Assembly (NCBI GenBank): GCA_016280955.1
Contig: JAEEHV010000043.1
Span: 62,001-126,000, forward strand
Reading direction: 5' to 3'
Length of the DNA stretch: 64,000 bases
Source of the DNA: Candidatus Gastranaerophilales bacterium
Lineage (GTDB): Bacteria; Cyanobacteriota; Vampirovibrionia; Gastranaerophilales; Gastranaerophilaceae
Of the stretch, positions 8,701 through 16,372 are shown piece by piece. Both the position numbers and the translations under genes were made by a program. The notes under the pieces were generated by a model that was not told the DNA's origin, made no database searches, and saw only the letters and a program-made list of their open reading frames with translations. The first letter of the stretch is position 1, and every line of letters starts with the position of its first letter.

Positions 8701-9247
8701 TTATGCAAAAATCGGCATAACTAAGAAAGCACTTGCCATACTAAATGATGTACTTGAAAAAGCACAGACTTCAGCTATTTACAACATTATAATGATAGCA
8801 AACTACTATATAGCAAAACTTAAATCAGAAAATTCCGATGTAAATAATGCTGTATTAATCATAAATGATTCATTGGCAATGCTTCAAAAAAGAAATAATC
8901 AGGCAAAAGTTTTGTATGCAATTTTTGAAAAATTGTTTATAGATGTTATTAAACAAAATAATATCAAAACTATTGATTTAAATTCGGAAATTAATTCTAT
9001 TCTGCATATAGTTCCGCAGGATTGTTTGTCAAGGATTGTAAATCGCTCTGAACTTGAAAATAATATAAAAAATCAACCGAAAACAGAAAAACCAGGCGAA
9101 CTCAATATTCCGGATAACATCACACTGACACCTATGGATGATTCGGAAGAATCTGCAAATGCTGACACCGATAAACAAAACGAACCTGAAGAAGATGATT
9201 TAGCAGCTTTTGTGACTGATTTACCGGATGAAAACAATAAAGACTAA
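5747..9247 (+). CDS. Giant zinc-ribbon / pseudo-cyclase / pseudo-ATPase / helical repeat protein
   Basis: This 1166-residue soluble protein starts with zinc ribbons: Cys pairs 3/6 with 17/20, 28/31 with 40/43, 51/54 with 65/67, and 77/80. Residues 85-190 keep the outline of a class III nucleotide cyclase (FLIRLKNLLISQLKGIDGYI, KAVRLGLKLINAF), but the metal-binding aspartates are missing: the usual F-x-D becomes IKFAGLKN, and G-D becomes YGNN. A STAND/AAA-like domain follows, with a Walker B-like VIIVDGFEHLDD but a ruined P-loop (ITIRSPLELGIKTS). The last 500 residues look like TPR helices and end in an acidic tail. The family is DZR-cyclase-AAA-TPR regulators. Here both enzyme sites seem dead, so a scaffold or sensor role is likely. 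It is divergent from the ZorAB-like pair. Confidence 0.7.
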   Translation: MECPKCHKIIDDKATVCPHCRKVLSLICPNCQTISKTSVCKKCGYIILEKCTKCGRMVPTTQEKCKCGFSVSSSVACNECETDEFAYVLIKFAGLKNIRENLASQELYSKFLIRLKNLLISQLKGIDGYIINYGNNYAINFNKELSFPTSANKAVRLGLKLINAFTNLNAKVIDELGTQLKMTVTIMKKQSDELLDYKSPENNVKLLMIKKDSKKYLKGMQLIIDQFVNDSVSQDYKTDSLYSIELNGNSVMYYEVILDNYVLPPGQESDKPEQASYQELKKKTNKEAENNENDIHGFKVFDISAKCKFENSAANTVFSALTPDKKIITIRSPLELGIKTSDLIEHYKLKGLNPLIVVCNEELEYKPWGFFETLYKEFFGLSAANKLIKPDDSRKFYSSIEDLIKMVPVNANTAEDARFRYMEDFCNFIKSLKDTVIIVDGFEHLDDTSIQTLELYFDKYTNINVNFVFITDSETGVHNKIKGLMRTSTFTEITLQKIGIDSLLSDIKEDASDFIDSFYFEKIKENFAGSKLYFENAIQYLMSKDVLINFENKLIIKNNSSFLIHKDLKSLLKTRLKTLSKHQDASMILAYSMFLGYRIDIQLLEALGIKDVDKNVELLIKEGFVYKKGDFIYINNYLLLKPVISDSLKQDVIEFLAKNLMSKIGNLTDNTTLFRLMGITGLYKEEYLILWKNAQFAISVGDYDAYLKNCLGFLAIIDRISENISTEDIENNKKEVFQNILMSLYSYSPSKIYSIENILLIDAMKEQDDEKIVKLSNLMLQGALISSNYTDALTLLHNILTRMPNPSLIVDGAVNTRFLLLSLVNIEILFNIGDFKRCIEIGEELLEVIHSDIIEKIKPANFSTNLFVEHLMETFRLVAFAKLLTCEQNLAEFFEKIKVCFREDLPDKNCIYDIKNFLNGQSFAPSNIEDATAFSKIIYLIMQEFSELKDDYKKFAQNIYQAKLLAADIHQIQLEYFCDILIAHSYAKIGITKKALAILNDVLEKAQTSAIYNIIMIANYYIAKLKSENSDVNNAVLIINDSLAMLQKRNNQAKVLYAIFEKLFIDVIKQNNIKTIDLNSEINSILHIVPQDCLSRIVNRSELENNIKNQPKTEKPGELNIPDNITLTPMDDSEESANADTDKQNEPEEDDLAAFVTDLPDENNKD

Positions 9248-9254
9248 AGTGGAA

Positions 9255-10100
9255 TTAACTCATCGTCATCAATAATTCTCTGATAACTTTTGTTGCTACG
9301 GCAGTTGATGCTCCGCTTGCATCATAATCCGGAGCCAATTCAACAACATCAGCACCTATAATATTAAAATCAGACAAGTATTTAAACCAATCCACAAGCA
9401 TATTAAAAGTTAAGCCACCCGTTTCCGGAGTACCGGTTCCCGGCATTACGGAAGTGTCCAACACATCTAAATCGACCGTCACAAAGATATTTTTATCTCT
9501 TAATACATCCAAATCTTCATATTTGAATGCTTGTGTATTATATTTTTTCATTAACTCAAATTCAGGCTTTGTACCTGAACGGATTCCGATTTGTTTAATA
9601 TTATCAAAACCGATAAGTTTGCCGCAATGCATTATTACAGCGGAATGAGAAAGAGATTCTCCCAAATATTCTTCCCTCAAATCCGTATGAGCATCAAAAT
9701 GCACTATAGCAATATCTTTATAGAATTTTTGAACAGCCTTAATTTCCGGATATGTAACCAAGTGTTCTCCGCCGATACCAAAAATACGTTTTCCGTCTTT
9801 ATATATGTCCTCTGTATTCTGTTCTATAATTTGTAGTGATTTTACGGTGTTCCCAAGCGGCAGCTCCAAATCTCCTGCATCGTGAAAATTACAATCCTCA
9901 AGGTGCTTATCAAAATAAGGAGAATATTCCTCAAGCCCCCAGCTTGCAAGCCTTATCTGTTCAGGTGCAAATCTTGAACCGGGTCTGTATGATACAGTAC
10001 CGTCAAATGGCAATCCCATCATTATAATATCGGATGAAATATAATCTTTATTTTCACCCATCCAATTTCTGTCCAAAAATGGTCCTCTTAACATTTTCAC
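9255..10100 (-). CDS. speB: Agmatinase / ureohydrolase family
   Basis: The 281-residue arginase-superfamily enzyme is most like agmatinase, which splits agmatine into putrescine and urea for polyamine synthesis. Mn-binding motifs are visible in order: GGEHLVTYPE, VHFDAHTDLREEY (the D-A-H-x-D ligands) and VDLDVLDTSVMPGTGTPE (D-x-D). The start region RGPFLDRNW and LPFDGTVSYRPGSRFAPEQI fit agmatinases rather than arginases. It is the second gene of a two-gene unit, 11 bp behind rpe. Its stop lies 7 bp from the stop of the convergent giant gene. Substrate choice cannot be proven from sequence. Confidence 0.85.
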   Translation of the reverse strand: MKMLRGPFLDRNWMGENKDYISSDIIMMGLPFDGTVSYRPGSRFAPEQIRLASWGLEEYSPYFDKHLEDCNFHDAGDLELPLGNTVKSLQIIEQNTEDIYKDGKRIFGIGGEHLVTYPEIKAVQKFYKDIAIVHFDAHTDLREEYLGESLSHSAVIMHCGKLIGFDNIKQIGIRSGTKPEFELMKKYNTQAFKYEDLDVLRDKNIFVTVDLDVLDTSVMPGTGTPETGGLTFNMLVDWFKYLSDFNIIGADVVELAPDYDASGASTAVATKVIRELLMTMS

Positions 10101-10111
10101 TCCTTTATAGC

Positions 10112-10759
10112 CTACAAAAGACTTTCTATTGCCTTCTTATAATCGTTAGCTCCAAAAATATAACTGCCGGCAACCAGAGAATTTGCCCCAAGAGAAGTAC
10201 AGATTTTTGATGTCAGATTATTAATTCCGCCATCTACTTGTATTATCAGGTTTTCAGGAGCATTTTCCCTTATTTTGGGAATCTTTAATGCGCAGTCATG
10301 CATAAATTCCTGACCTCCAAAACCGGGCTCTACAGTCATTATCAAAACCAAATCTGCCATGCCTGCATACGGAAACAATTCCTCAGGAGAAGTTTTAGGC
10401 TTAATAGATATTCCTGCTTTCAAACCGCAGTCTTTAATTTGTTTTATAACATCCACGACATGTTTATTATTTTTACAAGCCTCAAAATGAAAAGTTAAAA
10501 TATCAGAACCGGCTTTAGCAAAAGCATCTATATATTTTTCGGGATTCTCTATCATCAAATGTGTATCGAGAATCAGGTCTGAATTTTTTCTTATGGATTT
10601 CACCACCGGCACACCTATTGTTATATTCGGAACAAAATGCCCGTCCATTACATCAATATGAACCCAATCCGCACCTGCATCTCTGATTGCATTAAGTTCA
10701 GAGCCAAGATTAGAAAAATCTGCAGATAATAATGACGGTGATATATAAATTTTTTCCAT
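10112..10759 (-). CDS. rpe: Ribulose-phosphate 3-epimerase
   Basis: Rpe interconverts ribulose 5-phosphate and xylulose 5-phosphate in the pentose phosphate pathway. The 215-residue TIM barrel has all signature strands: SPSLLSADFSNL, HIDVMDGHFVPNIT (metal-binding His and catalytic Asp), HLMIENPEKYI, MTVEPGFGGQEF (phosphate loop) and IQVDGGINN (second catalytic Asp). TAGAAT with an upstream TG (10766-10771) sits six bases before the ATG, with no ribosome binding site, so the transcript is probably leaderless. It is followed closely by speB. Confidence 0.95.
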   Translation of the reverse strand: MEKIYISPSLLSADFSNLGSELNAIRDAGADWVHIDVMDGHFVPNITIGVPVVKSIRKNSDLILDTHLMIENPEKYIDAFAKAGSDILTFHFEACKNNKHVVDVIKQIKDCGLKAGISIKPKTSPEELFPYAGMADLVLIMTVEPGFGGQEFMHDCALKIPKIRENAPENLIIQVDGGINNLTSKICTSLGANSLVAGSYIFGANDYKKAIESLL

Positions 10760-10836
10760 AGTTTTATTCTAACATACATATTGATAAATCATACTATTTT
10801 TAGTAAAATATTTACTGTATTTGAGAGGAATTAAAA

Positions 10837-11193
10837 ATGGCAGATATTACAGAAGCATTACAATATATACAAAGACTTGAACGAATTGTTACAAGCAACA
10901 TGAATCCGTTAATTTTCAACAGAAAATTTATAAAAAAAACTCAGGTAGATGATTTACTATGCTGTTTCCTTGCAAAAATACCTGATGTATATAAAGCCGG
11001 ACTAAAAAGAAGGGTAACAAATATAAACGACTTACCTTCAATAAGTGCTTTTAACAGACTCTCTAAAGTAATCAAAATACCTTTCTTTTTAAATAAAGAA
11101 TATTATATGATACCATATGCTGAAGTATTAACACTTTTAAAAACAGTACAAAAAAATATGGATAAAGATGTCCGTACGTTAGAAGAACGGTAA
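10837..11193 (+). CDS. Conserved-looking hypothetical protein, 118 aa
   Basis: This basic, soluble, helical protein is not recognised. GAGAGGAA lies well placed before the ATG. It contains one Cys pair (LLCCFLAKIP, residues 46-55) and no membrane segment or signal peptide. The next gene, 65 bp downstream on the same strand, encodes a DivIVA-like coiled coil, and the two may form a small operon. Confidence 0.7.
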   Translation: MADITEALQYIQRLERIVTSNMNPLIFNRKFIKKTQVDDLLCCFLAKIPDVYKAGLKRRVTNINDLPSISAFNRLSKVIKIPFFLNKEYYMIPYAEVLTLLKTVQKNMDKDVRTLEER

Positions 11194-11257
11194 CCATTGA
11201 CTTTTAAAATAAAATTGATGTACAATTTTATTGACTATCATAAAGGCGGAGTAGAAA

Positions 11258-11854
11258 ATGAATTCACAACAAAAAGTATATGATTTAATGAGCGAACTGG
11301 AAGATGCTTTAGATAAAGGTTTACCCTTACCGGGATATTTTGCAATAGTAAAAAAAGATACGGTTACAAACATATTAGATGATTTATATGCAGCACTTCC
11401 TGATGAAATAAAGGAAGCTCGTTCATTATTAAGAAGAAAAGATGAACTTCAATATGAAGCACAACAAAAAGCTGAAAAAATAATAAATGATGCACAAAAC
11501 GAAGCAAGCAGACTTCTTAGTGAATCAGATATTTTAAGACAGGTACAGAAAAAAGTTGATGAAATAAAAGAACAAGTTATAACCGAATGTGAAGAAATTA
11601 AGCGCAAAGCTATAGATGAAGCAGAATCAATAAGATATCAGGCTATAGATGAAGCTACCAAAATTAAAGACGGTGCATCTGTTTATGCTGAACAGCTGCT
11701 TGTAAATCTGGAACAAAACTTATCACAAATGCAAGAAGTTGTTAAAAACGGACAGGTTGCACTTGAGAAACGCAGAATGGAAGCAGAAGCTCAAACAAGC
11801 AGCAATTATGCAAACCAACGACCTGAATATGTTCAGGATTTCAGCATGAGATAA
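11258..11854 (+). CDS. DivIVA / Cdv3-like coiled-coil protein
   Basis: The 198-residue protein has a short N-terminal domain (QQKVYDLMSELEDALDKG, then LPGYFAIVKKDTVTNILDDL) and a long alanine/glutamate-rich coiled coil at about residues 60-180 with repeats such as KAIDEAESIRYQAIDEATKI. That layout matches cyanobacterial Cdv3/DivIVA-like proteins and other polar or division-site scaffolds. The coiled coil also resembles the b subunit of ATP synthase, but there is no membrane helix. The division role is inferred. It is followed by a strong bidirectional terminator. Confidence 0.6.
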   Translation: MNSQQKVYDLMSELEDALDKGLPLPGYFAIVKKDTVTNILDDLYAALPDEIKEARSLLRRKDELQYEAQQKAEKIINDAQNEASRLLSESDILRQVQKKVDEIKEQVITECEEIKRKAIDEAESIRYQAIDEATKIKDGASVYAEQLLVNLEQNLSQMQEVVKNGQVALEKRRMEAEAQTSSNYANQRPEYVQDFSMR

Positions 11855-11880
11855 CCTGTTAAATAAATTATAAATAAAAA

Positions 11881-11907
11881 AGGCGGTTCAGAATGAGCCG
11901 CCTTTTT
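11881..11907. terminator. Bidirectional intrinsic terminator
   Basis: AGGCGGTTC and GAGCCGCCT pair around an AGAAT loop, followed by TTTTT on the plus strand and preceded by A-rich sequence, so it can serve both the coiled-coil gene and the convergent fabG. Confidence 0.85.
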
Positions 11908-11929
11908 CATTAATATTATTATTTAATAA

Positions 11930-12661
11930 CTAAATAATCAAACCGCCTGAAACTTCAATTGCCTGACCTGTAACATAATCAGTATCAAGAGCAAGGAATT
12001 TTACAACTTTTGCTATATCTTCAGGAGTTCCCATTCTTCTCATAGGAATCAATTTCAGATATTCATCAGTATTTCCTAAATCAGCAGTCATTGCTGTTTG
12101 AATAAATCCCGGACAAACTGCGTTAACTCTTATGTTTCTTGATCCGAATTCTTTTGCCAGAGTTTTTGTCAAGCCAATTAAACCTGCTTTTGAAGCTGAA
12201 TAATTTGCCTGACCTGCATTACCGTGAAGACCTACTACAGATGACATGTTGATAATTGAACCTTGTCTTGCTTTCATCATGTGTTTAATTACGGCATGTG
12301 TTACATAGTATGCAGAACCTAAGTTAATCTTAATAACTCTTTCCCATTGTTCAGCATCCATTCTTACAAACAAACCGTCTTTTGTGATACCGGCATTGTT
12401 CAAAAGAATATCAATTTTACCATGTTCTGCAATCATTTTTTCTACAGCAGCCTGAACCTGTTCATCATTAGATACATCAAATTGATAAAAATATGCATTT
12501 GCACCTAATGCCTTTATTTCATCTATTGCCGGCTGAGCTTTTTCAGCATCGCAAATATCGTTTATGATAATGTCACATCCTGCATTAGCCAGTTCTTTTG
12601 CACAGCTAAAGCCTATACCTCTTGAACCGCCGGTAATTAAAGCTATTTTTCTTTCACTCAT
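11930..12661 (-). CDS. fabG: 3-oxoacyl-[ACP] reductase FabG
   Basis: The 243-residue SDR fits FabG, the NADPH-dependent ketoreductase of fatty acid elongation. Motifs: ALITGGSRGIGFSCAKELA (cofactor loop), LLNNAGITKDGLFVRM (typical FabG wording), INMSSVVGLHGNAGQANYSA with the YSASK active site, VCPGFIQTAM, and VTGQAIEVSGGLII at the C terminus. Length and motifs are closer to canonical FabG than the SDR at 2062-2757. AAGGAG precedes the ATG. No other fab genes are adjacent. Confidence 0.9.
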   Translation of the reverse strand: MSERKIALITGGSRGIGFSCAKELANAGCDIIINDICDAEKAQPAIDEIKALGANAYFYQFDVSNDEQVQAAVEKMIAEHGKIDILLNNAGITKDGLFVRMDAEQWERVIKINLGSAYYVTHAVIKHMMKARQGSIINMSSVVGLHGNAGQANYSASKAGLIGLTKTLAKEFGSRNIRVNAVCPGFIQTAMTADLGNTDEYLKLIPMRRMGTPEDIAKVVKFLALDTDYVTGQAIEVSGGLII

Positions 12662-12784
12662 ATATTCTTCTCCTTACTTAAAACTACCCCTGTCGGGAAT
12701 AACGCAGACTGTTCTTCTCTGCATTCCTTATTAATTCTACCACGAAATTAAAATATAATGTTCAATATAATCGTTCTGATAATT

Positions 12785-13030
12785 TTATACCTTTCCTGAA
12801 AAATGACGCATCAATTTTCCGATACCATTTCTCATATCCAAAAATTTTGGAGTTCTGGCTTTTGTTAATTCTTTCGGAATAAAACGGTCTTCGGTTATTT
12901 CCATTTTTTTTGCAATTTTTTCTGCGGCTTCAATTTGTCTTTTTGCAGGATCCTCAGGTATAACAATCGGCTCAAAAGGCGACATTATAGTAGAAATAGG
13001 TAAGTCTGCTATTCCAAAAATTTTTCCCAT
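12785..13030 (-). CDS. Small hypothetical protein, 81 aa
   Basis: Unrecognised, soluble and basic at the C terminus. The middle is proline-rich and acidic (PFEPIVIPEDPAKRQIEAAE), followed by a helical KIAKKMEITEDRF. It follows the response regulator gene by 29 bp on the same strand and is probably co-transcribed. GGAGAAAT before the ATG supports translation. No family assignment. Confidence 0.65.
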   Translation of the reverse strand: MGKIFGIADLPISTIMSPFEPIVIPEDPAKRQIEAAEKIAKKMEITEDRFIPKELTKARTPKFLDMRNGIGKLMRHFSGKV

Positions 13031-13059
13031 TTATATTTCTCCATTTATACACAAAATAA

Positions 13060-13443
13060 TTAACCTTGTTCTTCGTTTGCTTTGCCAAGGTATTCTTCGA
13101 CTTTTTTAACAATAGCATCCAATTCAAACGGTTTTGTTATATATTCATTTACACCCGTTTCCTCGCCAATCATTTTATCCTCAAGCTGAGAACGGGCAGT
13201 AACCATAATAATCGGAATATCTTTATATTTTGCATCATACTTAAGCAAACGGCTTATTTTATAACCGTTAATCTTAGGCATCATAACATCAAGTATTATT
13301 AAATCAGGCATAATCTCTTTTGCAAGTTTAAGACCGTCTTCGCCGTTAAATGCCGTATAGCACACGAAACCTGACACTTCAAGCACAAATTTAAGACTCT
13401 CAACGATATCCTGTTCATCATCTACAATAAGAATCTTTTTCAT
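13060..13443 (-). CDS. Stand-alone response regulator receiver (CheY-like)
   Basis: The 127-residue single receiver domain has no output domain. Phosphorylation residues are in place: acidic DDE at 8-10, phospho-acceptor Asp52 in LIILDVMMPK, switch Thr82 in MVTARS and Lys104 in YITKPFE. Such proteins act in phosphorelays or by protein contact. The histidine kinase at 14320-16320, which itself has a degenerate receiver, is a plausible partner in the same region, but they are separated by an L,D-transpeptidase gene and the link is inferred. AAGGAG precedes the ATG. Confidence 0.92.
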   Translation of the reverse strand: MKKILIVDDEQDIVESLKFVLEVSGFVCYTAFNGEDGLKLAKEIMPDLIILDVMMPKINGYKISRLLKYDAKYKDIPIIMVTARSQLEDKMIGEETGVNEYITKPFELDAIVKKVEEYLGKANEEQG

Positions 13444-13628
13444 GTGTTTCTCCTTAACCTTATTATAACAATATTATACAAGAAAACTAATACAAAATCC
13501 ATATTAACCATCCGAATCGCTTGATATAACTATAAAAGCAGAGAATTTACAGATATTAACACTCAATTAAATATACTTAATATAAGTTTATAAACAAATG
13601 CCTAATGGTAACATATTAAGCTCTAATC

Positions 13629-14252
13629 TTATTTTATTAATATAAACTGTCCTTTTTTAACCTCTGCAGCAAGCTGTTCGATAACTTTGTTATCAACTCT
13701 TATACAGCCTTTTGAAGCATTTTTGCCTAACGAATTTATATCATTATTTCCATGAACCCCGATTCCGTCATCCTTAAGCTCACCTGTGAGCGGATTTATG
13801 CCTTTATTGTATATGTATTTCGGTCCGTATGCACCCCCGGGATTGTTCCACCGTTTTGCACTTCTCGGAGCTGTTCTGTACGGAGAAGTTTCTACATGTG
13901 TAATTACCCTTATTCCCTTTGGGGTTCTTGATTCACCTTTTGAATTAATTCTTCCCGTTGCTATACTGTATGCCGCTTTAGCATTACCCAATTCGTCATA
14001 GTTGTATAATACGTTATTTGTCACATCAATAACAAACTTTGCAGATTCGATTTTTCCAAGAACTGTAATTAGAGGGCTTGGAGCTGATGCCAATACATCA
14101 GGAGAAGAATTTCCCTCAGGAGTAATAACCTTTTCAAAGCTGTCCTGCTGGACCTGCATATATTTTGAAGCATTTACACTCTGCACTGCCGGAATCGCAG
14201 AAATAGTAAGAAAGGCAAGTGCATAGGAGTAAAAATTATTAGAAATCTTCAT
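13629..14252 (-). CDS. L,D-transpeptidase (YkuD domain), secreted
   Basis: This cell-envelope enzyme makes 3-3 peptidoglycan cross-links or attaches proteins to the wall. The 207-residue protein has an N-terminal signal-like segment (YALAFLTISAIPAVQSVNAS) and a YkuD domain at about residues 70-205. The catalytic motif is complete: HGNNDINSLGKNASKGCIRV gives the His, and S-K-G-C-I-R-V contains the nucleophile Cys. It lies alone, with a 185-bp gap downstream that contains no gene. Confidence 0.92.
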   Translation of the reverse strand: MKISNNFYSYALAFLTISAIPAVQSVNASKYMQVQQDSFEKVITPEGNSSPDVLASAPSPLITVLGKIESAKFVIDVTNNVLYNYDELGNAKAAYSIATGRINSKGESRTPKGIRVITHVETSPYRTAPRSAKRWNNPGGAYGPKYIYNKGINPLTGELKDDGIGVHGNNDINSLGKNASKGCIRVDNKVIEQLAAEVKKGQFILIK

Positions 14253-14319
14253 ACTTACATAAAATTTCTGAATAATATTTTTTGCCGAATCCTTAATAAA
14301 ATGTTACAAAAGCTCTGTT

Positions 14320-16320
14320 TTATTGTTCTCTTTCGTGAATTTCGCCTTCTATTTCATAAGAATACATTATATCGCAATCACCATACAAATCCTTATTCTG
14401 TTCTATAACAGAATCAATCTTCTTCTTAAGGAACTCAGCAGATGGTTTATCGCCATCCATAAGAATAAGGGAAAGTGTTGTCATCATGCCTTCTTTTTCT
14501 ATAAGAGAATTTGCCATATATGTTTTATTCAGCAGGTTATTTTCCCTTAATAATTTTTCTATGGTTTCGTTAGTTGATTTAATCTTTATTACAGCAAGTG
14601 TTGAACCGTTTGAACGTGCCTTTTGTGCAAGTTGTTTTCTAATCATTATAAAGTTTGATTTATCATTCGCAATAGGTATAACAAAATAGAATTTTGAACC
14701 CTTGTTTATTTCACTATCACACCAGATTGCACCGTTGTGAGCTTCCATAAGCTGTCTTGCAATAGGCAATCCCAAACCGGAACCACCGACTTTTCTGGAT
14801 AATGAATTTTCTATTTGCGCAAATTTATCGAAAACATGGTTCAAATCTTTTCTTTCGATACCTATACCGTGGTCTGCAACACACACCTGAAGGTAATTAC
14901 CCTGCAATTTTTTAATATCTTCTTCAAAACAGTGATCATACTGCAATTCTCTGGCATTAATAACTTTGGTGCTTATTTCTATATCACCTTCGGGAGTAAA
15001 TTTAATAGCATTTGAAACTAAGTTAGTTAAAACCTGTTCAAGCCTGTTAGAATCCGCATAAACTTCTACATCATCACCGGAAGGAGTGAACTTTATACTT
15101 AAACCTTTTTCTTTTGCGACTTCCGTCAAATTATTTTTAACGTACTCAATTACCGGTTCTACATGCATTAATTCAAATTTGAAATCCATTTTTCCGGCTT
15201 CAATTTTAGAAATATCCAACAGGTCATTAATAATACCGGAAAGTCTTATTGCATTACGTTTTCCCATTGAAACAAATTTTTCTATATTTTCAGTCATATC
15301 ACCGGCTTTTCCGCTCAATATAATATCCATCGCATTTTTAATTGCCGTAAGCGGTGTTCTGAGTTCATGAGAAACAATAGAAATAAATTCAGACTTTAAT
15401 CGTTCAAGTTTTTGCAGTTTTCTGTTTGTAGCTTTTAATTCTTCCGTAAATGACGCACTCTGCAAAGGAATTGCAACCTGGCGAACAAGAGTTTGAAATA
15501 CTGTTGCATCTTCGGTTGAAAAAGATTTTTCCCTGTATATTTCAGTAAAACCAAAAAATTCATCATTCAGCATAATTGGAGCAAACATATTATCGTATCT
15601 TAAAACAGAAAAATCATATTCCTGAATATTGTGCTTGATATCTTTTTCAATTTTCAGATTCCCGATTTTAATATCAAACGGAGGATCGGAAAGCAGCGAT
15701 TTGTAACTCAGAATTGCACGCAGTTTCAAAGCTTCAAGCAATCTGTCAGATATTTTATATAAAGAATTTATAATCAGTACCGGCTCACGTTCGGAACGGA
15801 AAATCAAAGTACAGGAAAGTTCAAAGTTTAAAGACTTTTCTATACCTTCAATCATAATTTTTATTAATTTATCTTTATCAAGAGAGCCTGCAAGCTGAGA
15901 ACTGGTATTATAAAGAACATTGAGCTGATACAGACTGGCTGCAAGTTCCTGATTTGATTTTGTCATTTTCAGAAGTGACTGACGGGTTCTCAAGCTTGAA
16001 TCAACAGTTGCAACAAACAATTTTTCATCTATCGGGGTTCTTATAAACAAATTTATATTATGCGTAACATCTTTATTATGATCCTTTTCGCCGACTATGA
16101 GTATAGTAATTACCGGAAATGATTTAATTTTTCTGCATAAAGGTTTTAAATCCAGTACCGTTATATCACCATCTATAATAACAATATCCGGCTCCTCAAC
16201 TTTTAAAACATCAAAAATCATTGTTTCATCAGTACAGGCAATCACCTCGTCAGATGAAAAAACTTTTTTGACGAATTCTTCCTTCCCTCTATCCTCACTA
16301 ATCAACAAAAACTTTGTCAT
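14320..16320 (-). CDS. Sensor histidine kinase with degenerate receiver and GAF domains
   Basis: The 666-residue soluble kinase starts with a receiver-like domain (residues 1-115) where PDIVIIDGD keeps an Asp but the usual acidic pocket is poor. A GAF-like domain (about 140-290) follows. The HisKA box is FISIVSHELRTPLTAIKNAM around residue 315. The HATPase domain has all boxes: NLVSNAIKFT, VADHGIGIERKDL, VFDKFAQIEN and GGSGLGLPIARQ. The last 110 residues are a C-terminal extension of unknown role. No membrane segments, so the signal is cytoplasmic. The nearby single receiver at 13060-13443 is a candidate acceptor. Confidence 0.9.
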   Translation of the reverse strand: MTKFLLISEDRGKEEFVKKVFSSDEVIACTDETMIFDVLKVEEPDIVIIDGDITVLDLKPLCRKIKSFPVITILIVGEKDHNKDVTHNINLFIRTPIDEKLFVATVDSSLRTRQSLLKMTKSNQELAASLYQLNVLYNTSSQLAGSLDKDKLIKIMIEGIEKSLNFELSCTLIFRSEREPVLIINSLYKISDRLLEALKLRAILSYKSLLSDPPFDIKIGNLKIEKDIKHNIQEYDFSVLRYDNMFAPIMLNDEFFGFTEIYREKSFSTEDATVFQTLVRQVAIPLQSASFTEELKATNRKLQKLERLKSEFISIVSHELRTPLTAIKNAMDIILSGKAGDMTENIEKFVSMGKRNAIRLSGIINDLLDISKIEAGKMDFKFELMHVEPVIEYVKNNLTEVAKEKGLSIKFTPSGDDVEVYADSNRLEQVLTNLVSNAIKFTPEGDIEISTKVINARELQYDHCFEEDIKKLQGNYLQVCVADHGIGIERKDLNHVFDKFAQIENSLSRKVGGSGLGLPIARQLMEAHNGAIWCDSEINKGSKFYFVIPIANDKSNFIMIRKQLAQKARSNGSTLAVIKIKSTNETIEKLLRENNLLNKTYMANSLIEKEGMMTTLSLILMDGDKPSAEFLKKKIDSVIEQNKDLYGDCDIMYSYEIEGEIHEREQ

Positions 16321-16372
16321 AACTATATATTATCAAAAGGGGCAAATAGTAGCAAGCAGTTAATATTACAAA

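Noticed and set aside
3903-9247. A complete Zorya defence system
   Set aside because: Only ZorA/ZorB-like genes are present. No helicase-nuclease (ZorD), ZorC or ZorE can be recognised nearby, so I report only a similarity of the motor pair.
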